Positions 20,284-28,944 of a stretch of 56,800 nucleotides of DNA are shown here, piece after piece. The translations under genes and the position numbers were made by a program. This DNA comes from Stentor coeruleus (taxonomy: Eukaryota; Ciliophora; Heterotrichea; Heterotrichida; Stentoridae), in the NCBI GenBank assembly GCA_001970955.1, contig MPUH01000405.1, positions 1-56,800 on the forward strand. Direction: 5' to 3'. Below the pieces are notes generated by a model, which was not told the origin of the DNA, did not search any database, and worked only from the letters and a program-made list of their open reading frames with translations. Every line of letters begins with the position of its first letter. Positions within the stretch are counted from its first letter, which is position 1.

Positions 20284-22338
20284 ATGGCTGATGCAAACAG
20301 GCATAGATCTCATCTGAAGCAGCAGAACAAGCCATTCAAGGGTAAGAGCAAGAAAAAAGACAAGTCTGGTCGGACTATACCTCTAGCTCCAACACCCACA
20401 GAATGGGCTGCAAGTACAAAAGAGTCTCGCAAGAATGCATCAGCCCAAAAGCGAAAGCTCCAAAGAGAGCAAATAACCCGTAAAAATCGTGGTTTAGACA
20501 CTTCAAAACCCAAGCATCCTTACATAGTAGGTCTATTATCAATGAATCAAGAATGTGACTGTGAGGAATTAAAAAATATCCTCATCAACAACTGTGAGCC
20601 TGGAGAAATCCTCACAATTCCTAATTCAGAAGGTTGTCAAGTACAATTCGTCATAGTCCCTCGTGATGAACTCGCAGTTCTTGACTGGGGAAAAATTGTC
20701 GATTGTTTTTTAATGGTTTTCAGTAGCAGAAATGCTGATTATTCTAGAGCAAAACTTGATCCAACTTCAATCAACTGTTTTGATGAAAATGCTTATACAT
20801 ATTTAACAGCTTTAAAAACACAAGGATTTCCTGAAGCTATTGGCGTTATGCAACATTTAGAATTAAGTCCTATAAAAAAGCAAAAAGATATAAAAAAACT
20901 ATATTCGAGATTTTATGAAAGCGAGTTCCCGAATAGTTCAAAAATGTGTTCAAGTTTAAAACCCCAACAGTTACTTAGGAATTTAAATACTTGTTTGAAG
21001 AATTGTGAAGAAGTTGGGTATAGGGCGAATAGAAGTTATTTTTGGGCTCATTCAGTTGAGGTTGTGGATAGGATTGTAGAATTTACTGGGTTTTTGAAAG
21101 GAAATGGGGTGATTAATGCGAATCAGTTAGTACATGTTACTGGGGTTGGAGATTTTCAGGTTAACTCACTGAAGACTGCGAATGGGATTTTTTTACCTAC
21201 GGAAGAACGGGAGAATATTGAAGCTGAGAAAGACCCTGGAGCTTTTGCTGCTGAACAAACATGGCCAACCGATTTAGAACTGAGTGCCGCTTTTTCAAAA
21301 CTTGAAGTAAAAACTGATCATCCACCCAATGATATTGATGATGAAGAAGATGAAGGTCAATTAGAGATTTCAGACGAAGAAAAACAGGTATTTGAGTTTG
21401 AAGATCGAAAACCAGAAGATTTTGATTTCCCTGATGAAGTGAATACTCCAAATGATCAATTAGCTAAAGATAGGTTTCAGAAATATAGAGGCCTTGCTAG
21501 TTTTAGGACTTCTGAATGGGACCCTTATGAGAATTTACCGATATCTTATAGCAAAATTTATGAGTTTAAAGAACCAAATCATATAATAAAAAAACATTCT
21601 TATGAAATTGCTGAAAAATCTAACCAGAGTTGTTTAGGTGCTTTGGTGACAATAACAATATCAAATTTCCCAGTTCATTTATTGAATCAAAACTACCCAG
21701 TTATAGTATCAACATTGCTTCCACATGAAAGAAAACTCACAGTATTGAATTTCAGATTAGAAAGATGGGGAAATGTTACAGAAAAAATCAAGTCTAAAGA
21801 TCAAATATTGTTACATTATGGTTTTAGAAGGTTAAACTGTAAACCGATATTTACTGAAGATACAACTGGGGATAAAAGCAAATATTTAAAAGATTTCAAA
21901 GATGAAGGCAGTGTAATTTGTAGTATATTTGCACCTGTGTGTTTTGGTCCATGTAATGCTTTAATGTATAAAGAAACAATGGAAGGTGGTTCTTTAGTAG
22001 CTGTAGGAGCATTACATTCATTTGATCCAAGAAAGCCTATAATAAAAAGAATCCTTTTAACAGGATATCCATTGAAGGTAATGATTATTTAGATTCATAA
22101 ACGTAAAGCAGTGATAAGGTATATGTTTATTGATCCTAAGGATGTTAGATATTTTAAACCAATTGAACTTTTTACTAGAAGTGGACTTAGGGGACATATA
22201 ACAGAATCATTAGGTACACATGGGAATATGAAATGCGTATTTAATGATTTTATTAAACATGGAGATATTATATGTATGCCCCTTTACAAACGAGTTTTCC
22301 CTAAATGGGAGACTACAAACTGGCAAACACCAGTATAA
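20284..22338 (+). CDS. TSR1: pre-rRNA processing protein TSR1 (40S biogenesis)
   Basis: A 679-residue protein after removal of the 15-nt intron at 22078-22092. TSR1 is a catalytically inactive relative of the GTPase BMS1 and acts in late cytoplasmic/nuclear maturation of the small ribosomal subunit. It starts with a basic MADANRHRSHLKQ-type tail typical of the family. The degenerate GTPase domain lies at about residues 75-230, an acidic segment (DDEEDEGQLEISDEE) at about 350-370, and then the signature KYRGLASFRTSEWDPYENLP. The C-terminal domain reads across the splice (GYPLK joined to IHKRKAVIRYMF) into LGTHGNMKC and LYKRVFPKWE. Length and order match the family. It is convergent with the OSCA-like gene, the stops being 110 bp apart. 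Confidence 0.95.
22078..22092 (+). other. 15-nt intron
   Basis: GTAATGATTATTTAG, phase 0, with an in-frame TAG when retained. Splicing joins two halves of the conserved TSR1 C-terminal domain, so this is the strongest single proof of 15-nt introns in the window. Confidence 0.95.
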
Positions 22339-22407
22339 TTTAGGTAGATATATAAAGATTACAAAAAAAAACTCATGATTTTTATTATAAATACTCTTTT
22401 TTATACA

Positions 22408-22426
22408 GCCTCAGCCCTGCTGAGGC
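22408..22426. terminator. GC-rich perfect hairpin between convergent genes
   Basis: GCCTCAGC and GCTGAGGC form a perfect 8-bp stem with a CCT loop, followed by a T run on the plus strand and preceded by A/T runs. It stands out against the AT-rich surroundings and lies in the 110-bp gap between the stops of TSR1 and the OSCA-like gene. A role in 3'-end formation for both genes is inference. Confidence 0.4.
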
Positions 22427-22448
22427 CAATTTTTAAAAACGGTTTATG

Positions 22449-24905
22449 TTAATTTTCAGTGTTACATTCTACAAGATAGTCTTTACTGTTACTACGCGGT
22501 TTTACTATCCCTGGAACCATTTCATGAATTGATTCTTTCATACTTACTATAAGATCATGATAGATTTGATTTGATAATATATTATAAGTATGTAAACCAT
22601 GCTGTTTAATATTCTCAAGTTCATCGTAAAAAGTTTTTTCCCCTTCTAAGTTCTCAGCATGGACTTTGGAGTAGTTTTTTTTCTTGAAATTACAACTAAA
22701 ATACCAATTAGATGATGATATATATATATAAGCGCAAATCGATACAATAATAATCCCTAAACAGATTATCCCAGAAATACTTACAACACGGTCATAAATT
22801 GTGTTTTTATAAGAATAAAGATACCCATCTTGTGTGTAAAAGTGTTCAGGGAAAATATCTTCAGACCCCAGCATATATAGCGAAAATGCTGAATGCAAAG
22901 CTGCACTCAAAGGTAAAATAGCTAAAAACTTATCATTGAGTTCTTGGCTAAACCTAGGAGGTTTAGAATAATGCCTTAACACCAAGATCTTATCAATCCA
23001 ATACAAAACTAGCATTGTCGCACAGCAAGTTACATTAAGTAAAGGTATTCCTCCACTATACAACATAGAAGAGAAAACAACATTTAATATCTGCGAATAC
23101 CTAGTTGCAATATCAAAATCTGGCCCTGTAAAAGCAATATTAATCTCTCTTTGAGTCTTATATCTCCTACAACAAACTCTTTTACATGCTCCTTTAGGGT
23201 AAAATATCAGTAAATTGCCAATCTGTGGAGAAAAAACACTAACAATCATCGTAATCGTCAATGTTGATCCTACCTGTACATACCATTCTCTAGTAAAATC
23301 GCTAAACATCGAATTAAAAATATACTTGCCAAAAGGTAGCTTATCAAAAAACCCTACCGAAGAAAAATTCGCATTAACCGCCAAGACAATCAGTGAGGTG
23401 TTAATAAAAACCGCAATAAATACCCTAACCATAATCTTAACCTGTTCTTTACTCTTAGAATCCACACGTTCAAAACGACTTAAACCTCTAAAAACCAACT
23501 TCAAAAAGAAGTTTATCATAATAACCCCACAACTAACAAAAAACCTTATAGTAATTCCATAGCTTCTTTTTTTCAAAAAATACCCACAATAATTTGTTAA
23601 ACTAGTATCAGCTAAGATTTCTTTTAAACTTTGTAAACTACAATAACAATATTTCATATCATCTGTTGTATATAAAATTTTTGCTATATTCAATGAAACA
23701 TTTTTATCAACTTGATATGTTTTTATACATTTTATATTAGAAGGTAAACCATCATCAAAAGATCTCATTAAATAAACAACAATGATTGTTGAAATAAAAA
23801 CTATACAAGCAAGGAAAATTGCTAGGAATTGTCGTAAAAGTCTTTTACATGATGTGTATTCAAGGTTTTCCCAATTGATATTAGAAGGTTCACTTGTTGG
23901 AAGGACTGTAAGTTTAAAAGTATTACGGAATTTTAGTTGATTTGGGTAACGAGATAAACTAATACTCGCATGTTTGTAGTTAGTTAAACAGTTAAGTCGA
24001 TCAGAAAGCCTAGCAAAGATTATAAAAGCTTTGATTACAGGTAGTTCATCATGTGATTTCGCCATGTTAGCTTGTCGGGTTTTAATTTCTTCATCAAATC
24101 TTTTGATTTCTTTTTTAACCGTTGCAAGTTTATACTCAACATTAGCCCCGGTTAGATTAAGTCTTTCTAAATATCGAAGTTCCATAAGTAAATCTGCTCT
24201 TTGTTTATAGTTTTTTAAGATTCCATTGTATTTATAAGCAAAACGCACTTCGACTATATCACCAAATTGTGAAAAAAGTTCAGTGACTTCTTCAGGTTTG
24301 AAATTCTCACATGGAAAACCGGTTACTTCAACTGCGTAGTCGGCGGCTGTGACGTTTTTTTGAGAGTTTGATTGGATTTTTTCACGAGAAACCATGTGCA
24401 TTGATATTACGGAGAATATGAAAATCATTGAGTAAAGGATATCTGCGATAAGTAGGCGGATTTTACTGTTTTTATATGAGTGGAGTTGATTTTCAGCTTG
24501 AGTTTCTGATAAAGTGTAGTCGTAGGTGTACTGGTTTGCTAGAGTTAAAGAGTCCCAGTCTTGACGCTTCACACCATCGGGAAGACCATTACCTAAGTAG
24601 TTCTCGTACATTGGCCAGATTGAAATAAAACTCATGAATAAAAACATTATCCCGATCTGTTTAATTGATAGAAAATATAGTTGCAGTCCGATACCATATT
24701 CACCTAGTTGGCTTAGTTTTGTTTTGCATATGGACGCTTCATGAAGCTCGCCATCTACTTCTACTCTTATCATATGGGCTTCTCTAAACTCTTTTGCTTT
24801 GTCTATATCTGGAGGCAAGGCATAGTCTTCAAATTTAAGTGCACTTAAAGTGCCCCTTTGTTTCATATTCCTGTCTACTAATTTAATACTTTCGACTTCT
24901 TCCAT
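22449..24905 (-). CDS. OSCA/TMEM63 (CSC1-like) family membrane channel
   Basis: A polytopic membrane protein of 818 residues if started at MEEVES; an in-frame ATG ten codons upstream (24935) would add a hydrophobic stretch out of character for the cytosolic N-terminus. The order is: N-terminal cytosolic part with LGEYGIGLQLYF, first helices (about residues 80-100 and 155-175), a cytosolic domain with an RRM-like fold (YAVEVTGFPC... LFSQFGDIVEVRF), a family-type SEPSNINWENLEY motif just before the next membrane segment, and then about seven to eight more helices to a short C-terminal tail. OSCA/TMEM63 proteins are mechanically or osmotically gated cation channels. Assignment is from motif order; a related ciliate-specific branch is possible. 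The 3' end faces TSR1. Confidence 0.75.
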   Translation of the reverse strand: MEEVESIKLVDRNMKQRGTLSALKFEDYALPPDIDKAKEFREAHMIRVEVDGELHEASICKTKLSQLGEYGIGLQLYFLSIKQIGIMFLFMSFISIWPMYENYLGNGLPDGVKRQDWDSLTLANQYTYDYTLSETQAENQLHSYKNSKIRLLIADILYSMIFIFSVISMHMVSREKIQSNSQKNVTAADYAVEVTGFPCENFKPEEVTELFSQFGDIVEVRFAYKYNGILKNYKQRADLLMELRYLERLNLTGANVEYKLATVKKEIKRFDEEIKTRQANMAKSHDELPVIKAFIIFARLSDRLNCLTNYKHASISLSRYPNQLKFRNTFKLTVLPTSEPSNINWENLEYTSCKRLLRQFLAIFLACIVFISTIIVVYLMRSFDDGLPSNIKCIKTYQVDKNVSLNIAKILYTTDDMKYCYCSLQSLKEILADTSLTNYCGYFLKKRSYGITIRFFVSCGVIMINFFLKLVFRGLSRFERVDSKSKEQVKIMVRVFIAVFINTSLIVLAVNANFSSVGFFDKLPFGKYIFNSMFSDFTREWYVQVGSTLTITMIVSVFSPQIGNLLIFYPKGACKRVCCRRYKTQREINIAFTGPDFDIATRYSQILNVVFSSMLYSGGIPLLNVTCCATMLVLYWIDKILVLRHYSKPPRFSQELNDKFLAILPLSAALHSAFSLYMLGSEDIFPEHFYTQDGYLYSYKNTIYDRVVSISGIICLGIIIVSICAYIYISSSNWYFSCNFKKKNYSKVHAENLEGEKTFYDELENIKQHGLHTYNILSNQIYHDLIVSMKESIHEMVPGIVKPRSNSKDYLVECNTEN

Positions 24906-24935
24906 TATAATAATTATAAAGATTGAATATTTCAC

Positions 24936-25532
24936 GGAAATTTATATTTGTTAAAGTGTTAATAAACAATTTGATAATTATAGAATACAAGATTTCTAAT
25001 ATTTTTAGGAAGATTTTAAAAGTTTCTAATTTTTTTTCATTAAGTTTAATTAGTGCAATTTTTTTGTGAGTTTATTGAAAATTCTAATGAAATACTTTGA
25101 TTAACATAGTGATATATACTATATATAATTAAATCTATACCAACAAAATCTATTTTAATAGCATTCAGCCTCTTATTCTAAAATTAGCCTAACACCATAA
25201 ATCATTTCAAGATAAACACATTAAACCATTCATCAAAAGCATAAATATTCCAAACTTCTCAATAATTTATAATACAACAACAATCTTTAGAATTATAAAT
25301 CTAAAATTCATTACATAAAAAAGCTAAACCAAACCTTTTCTTTTCTTCAATAATTCCTCCAAAACTATAAAAATCAATCAAATCCTTTTAAAATCTAACA
25401 AAAATACCTTTCTAAATTCCTATATCTTTAATCTATATTAAACTAATCCTACACAAAATATCATATCATATAAAAAAAGCAAACCCAATACCTTTAAAAT
25501 CCAAAAATAATTTTTATTATGCTAATTATAAA
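24936..25532. other. intergenic region with sharp skew switch near 25120
   Basis: Left of about 25120 the plus strand is G-rich (5' flank of the OSCA-like gene). From about 25140 to 25530 it is C-rich and almost G-free (3' flank of the SHIPPO gene). In the 60 bases 25201-25260 there are 14 C and 2 G. No gene is seen. Confidence 0.6.
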
Positions 25533-26117
25533 CTAAATTAACTTTTTAAATTTTTTTGACTTAAAAGATCGAGTCATACGATTAGTTCTAAGCATTGGCA
25601 CACCAATTGAACTTGGTATATTATAAATCCCTGGTGCTGGGGTTTTAAAAATCTTAATTCGTTTTGTAGCTTTACCAATAGTACAATTAGGTCCTTTACT
25701 AATCTCAGGTAGTTTATAATCTCCAGGAGCAGGGGTTACAAACCTAGCTTTCGGGAATCTTTCAGGAATTGACATGTTTTTTCTAAGAAATTTCGGCCTG
25801 TTACGATTCTAGATATAAAATACAGTTGGTAATTTTTCAAGAGAATTTGTTATAGAATTCTTTGATTTAAATATATCAAAACCATAAGAATCTATATTAT
25901 AGCTCCCAGGACCAGGTTTAGAAAGTTTTGTAGGAATTGAACCTCTACGGCTTTTACTTATAGTAAATGATGGACTTCGGCTACTATATGGTGGAGAATA
26001 ATCACTTGGTCCTGGGGATAATGATGCTTGACCAATACGTTTAGATTTAGGGAATGAATAAGCAGGAGGCATTGAGTACTTGTAAGGATTTGCAGATACA
26101 GTAGAATAGCTAGTCAT
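25533..26117 (-). CDS. SHIPPO (PGP-x-Y) repeat protein
   Basis: A 189-residue basic protein from two exons; the 15-nt intron at 25809-25823 removes an in-frame TAG. It has four PGP-x-x-Y/PAPG-x-Y elements (SPGPSDY, KPGPGSY, TPAPGDY, TPAPGIY), each preceded by a Phe/Ser/Lys-rich segment such as SFPKSKRI or FTISKSRRG. This is the STPGR/SHIPPO repeat found in ODF3-like and CFAP proteins, which bind along or inside axonemal and cortical microtubules. No catalytic motif is present. The start is the first ATG (MTSYSTVSANPYKYSMPPAYSF), immediately followed by the G-rich 5' flank. Confidence 0.85.
25809..25823 (-). other. 15-nt intron
   Basis: Minus-strand GTATTTTATATCTAG, phase 0, ending in an in-frame TAG if retained. 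It joins two halves of the SHIPPO-repeat protein. Confidence 0.85.
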
Positions 26118-26332
26118 GATGTATTTTGTAAATATGTTATTTTGAAAGTATGAGTTTTTGACAGTTGATGATTTTTGATTAGGAAATTTTTTGGGATTTT
26201 TGAGAGGTTGGATATTGAAAAGATTAGGATGGTAGAGAGAGTTAGATAAGGTGTTATGAATGATGATTTTATTATATTTAGGGTTATAAGTTTTTTGATT
26301 ATGATATAAGAATATTGAGAACTTTAATTATT

Positions 26333-26788
26333 TTACCAATAAAAATACATGCGAATTATCTCATCTTCAACCGAAAAACCTTTCCTATAACATCTAGGAT
26401 TCATATCTTTTTTACCTTTTAAGATCAATTTTTTCTTAGTAAAATATTTTTCATCTGTTTCAGGATCAGCATTTACTTTTTCAATATCTTGAGACTTTTT
26501 TTTTTCTGGCAAATGAAAAGTCCTGTATTTTCCACTGATTTGTGAATTGTAATTATATTTTATCCTTGAATACAATTTTGAATAAGGGTTTTTATCATCT
26601 ATTTTTGGGTGCATATGATAAATCCATCTTCTACATAGTTTTCTATGTCTTGCTAGTATATATCTAAATTGACTTCTAGGATACTTAGTATTACATTTAT
26701 CTCTAATTTCTTTAATCTTTTCAGATAAAAGCTGATGAGAAGTTTTGTGATTTTTTTTTTTGTCAGGACAGATTAAGATTCTATTCAT
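26333..26788 (-). CDS. ILICPDKKK paralog A, unknown function
   Basis: A 151-residue basic protein (ATG to TAA), a tandem paralog of the gene at 27305-27784. Shared blocks are: N-terminal ILICPDKKK-x-HK-x-SHQL, SEK-x-KEIR-x-x-C-x-TKY, a basic RHRKLCRRWIYHMHPK, the motif DD/K-NPYSKLYSR, a central YRTFHLPEKKK, and a C-terminal V-E-x-EI-x-x-MYF-x-W ending directly in Trp-stop. No known domain is recognised and no membrane segment or signal peptide is seen. Lys-rich composition could mean nucleic-acid or microtubule binding (speculation). Confidence 0.75.
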   Translation of the reverse strand: MNRILICPDKKKNHKTSHQLLSEKIKEIRDKCNTKYPRSQFRYILARHRKLCRRWIYHMHPKIDDKNPYSKLYSRIKYNYNSQISGKYRTFHLPEKKKSQDIEKVNADPETDEKYFTKKKLILKGKKDMNPRCYRKGFSVEDEIIRMYFYW

Positions 26789-27304
26789 AATAATATTATT
26801 AGCATAACCAAATGCTAAATTATTATATGTATGTAATGATATATGAAATTAATCAAGAACTCAAGAAGGAAAATTGAAGTAGTTAGCAAAGTTGGGATAG
26901 ATAAAAGATCATATAAAGTTGAGTATGAATATAAAGGCGAATGAAGTCTTCGATGATAAAAATACAAATTATAAAGGAGCTAATCAAAGAAAGTATGAAT
27001 ATAAAGGCGAATGAAGTCTTCGATGATAAAAATATAAATTATAAAGGAGCTAATCAAAGAAAGTGCTGAAGATAATTAAACAACATAATTACTTTTGATG
27101 ATAAAAAGGTAATAATTTAATACAAAAATTATCTTTTTTCATATATAATATAATTATTATTATAATAAATTTATCATTCTGATTATATCTCCTTTTCAAT
27201 AAAAACACATTTCATAACTTCAATAGTTATTACCTTATTCATAAACTCATCTAATATAAATCTTATAACTTATACCATAATTACTTTTCTATAAATATAT
27301 ATTT
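26789..27304. other. intergenic region with a 70-bp tandem repeat
   Basis: About 515 bp between the two ILICPDKKK paralogs. Its left part is G-rich on the plus strand and holds the 70-bp tandem repeat (26923-27062). The right part (about 27180-27300) is C-rich and G-poor. No open frame. Confidence 0.5.
26923..27062. repeat. 70-bp tandem repeat, two copies
   Basis: Copies 26923-26992 and 26993-27062 begin GTATGAATATAAAGGCG and differ by one visible substitution (ACAAAT versus ATAAAT). There is no N between them. It lies 135-275 bp upstream of the paralog A start, so it could be regulatory or simply a recent slippage product. Confidence 0.85.
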
Positions 27305-27784
27305 TTACCATTCGAAATACATGCTGATTATTTCCTTTTCAACAGAAACACATTTCCTATATTTTTTATCATCTACAGTTTTACCCTTTGAAAAATATTT
27401 TTTATTACCAAAATATTTTTCATCTTCTTTAGGGTTAATCATTTTATCATCTTTTTGAAAGTTAATCTTTTCATCATTAAACTCTTGAATCGACTTTTTT
27501 TTTGGTAAATTATAAGTTCTATATTTTTCACTCAGATTCTGGCTATAACTGTATGGAAGTCTTGAATAGAGTTTTGAATAAGGATTATTATCATCTACTT
27601 TTGGGTGCATGTGATACAACCACCTTTTATACGCTTGCCAATGTCTCCCATATTTTAGTGATTTTCTACCCTTGTAATACTTTGTACTACATACTTCTCT
27701 AATCTCTTTAACCTTTTCAGATATAAGTTGATGAGAGTTTTTGTGATCTTTTTTCTTATCAGGACAGATCAATATGTTATTCAT
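27305..27784 (-). CDS. ILICPDKKK paralog B, unknown function
   Basis: A 159-residue protein taking the Met that aligns with paralog A (MNNILICPDKKK); an ATG six codons upstream (27802) would extend it. It keeps every block listed for paralog A, including the HMHPK-VDD-NPYSKLYSR motif and the terminal MYFEW-stop. It differs mainly by an insertion of Asp/Lys-rich residues around 105-125 and by loss of one Cys-Arg pair in the central basic block. Divergence is large, so the duplication is not recent. Function unknown. Confidence 0.75.
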   Translation of the reverse strand: MNNILICPDKKKDHKNSHQLISEKVKEIREVCSTKYYKGRKSLKYGRHWQAYKRWLYHMHPKVDDNNPYSKLYSRLPYSYSQNLSEKYRTYNLPKKKSIQEFNDEKINFQKDDKMINPKEDEKYFGNKKYFSKGKTVDDKKYRKCVSVEKEIISMYFEW

Positions 27785-28055
27785 AATATAAATTATTGAC
27801 ATATTTAAATTCTTGATGCTCTTAGATAAAATAGCATATATCGAACTATGTAATAAACTTTTAAGATTATAAAAATCAAAGTCTTATACTATAAAATAAC
27901 CTTTTCAAATTTTATATATCCAAAATCTTGATTAAAAATAAAAATTCCTAACAAACTGATCTTCAAAAAAACCTAAAAAGTATCTAATTCAGTGATACAA
28001 CATAAGATTTTATCGATAAAAACAATAATTATTATAACTAATAATTATATATAAT

Positions 28056-28658
28056 CTAATAAGCATCTTCAGTTTGAACTGAAACACAAGTGCTAATCAT
28101 AGGCAGTGCTTTAGGAAACAATTTAGCTTGTTTACATTCCATATAAGTTTTCCTCATATTATTCTTAAAATTCACATCAGGATTGATAGGACTATTAAAA
28201 CTATTATACGTTGTAGAGTAAAGTCCATTTGGGGTATCTAAACTTATATCTCTATTACAAGCCCCAAGACTACCCTTATCTATTTTTTCAGTGCAATCAA
28301 AAGACATCTTTTTGAATTTCCTCAGTTCAGAAATCGAGTTTCTTTTTCGATGTTCTAATATATTTATACTGTTTTTCCTTTGTGAATCGTGATTATCTGA
28401 AAAGTTTATTACTTCACATACAGAAGAAACTGGGAACTTTTTTTTTTCAGTTACTCCTAAGCCCATGTTCTTTAAAGGATTTGAGCTTTGAAGGGTTGCT
28501 CGATAATCTAAAGGTTCAAGTTCATGAGGGAATTTCAATTTGGCTATATTGATTTGTGTAGACAAACGCAAGTGGTAAGGAGATTTCCTATGGCTTTTTG
28601 GTGATCTGCTATAATCCTTGTTGAAATTAAATACCTTCTGCTTGAGAAAGCTGCTCAT
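28056..28658 (-). CDS. unrecognised 200-residue basic protein
   Basis: A 200-residue Ser/Lys/Asn-rich protein, ATG to TAA. The N-terminal 45 residues are strongly basic (SRSPKSHRKSPYHLRLST). The middle has a KRNSISELRKFKKMSF segment whose R-x-x-S spacings could be kinase sites. The C-terminus ends CVSVQTEDAY. No domain, coiled coil or membrane helix is evident, and it is probably largely disordered. I do not recognise it. The 5' flank is short, since the PKG gene's 3' end lies 286 bp away on the same strand. Confidence 0.65.
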   Translation of the reverse strand: MSSFLKQKVFNFNKDYSRSPKSHRKSPYHLRLSTQINIAKLKFPHELEPLDYRATLQSSNPLKNMGLGVTEKKKFPVSSVCEVINFSDNHDSQRKNSINILEHRKRNSISELRKFKKMSFDCTEKIDKGSLGACNRDISLDTPNGLYSTTYNSFNSPINPDVNFKNNMRKTYMECKQAKLFPKALPMISTCVSVQTEDAY

Positions 28659-28944
28659 ATTATATATAATATGCTTTAAAATTGTATATAAATACGATAC
28701 TTGCTTTATAGAATTCTTGTGTATGATTTACTCTACTTTGAAACTATTATTTGCCTAAGTCTTATTAATTTAATAAAATTCAAACTATTTACACATTAGA
28801 AAATACTTATTAAATTCATAATACCCCAGCCTTAATTAGCCTATAAAATCATATCTAAATTTATCATATATCATGAAATTTCTTTAAAACTCTTATATAA
28901 TATTAAATTAATAATTATAAGTCACTTTATTACAAAAGTAGACA

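Noticed and set aside
22327-22341. Possible further 15-nt intron at the TSR1 stop (GTATAATTTAGGTAG)
   Set aside because: It fits GT-AG and length, but removing it would add an AT-rich tail of no family resemblance; the stop at 22336-22338 gives the expected TSR1 end.
26319-26333. Possible 15-nt intron at the end of ILICPDKKK paralog A (GTAAAATAATTAAAG)
   Set aside because: Paralog B also ends in Trp-stop at the same place but has no such 15-nt segment, so the stop is real.
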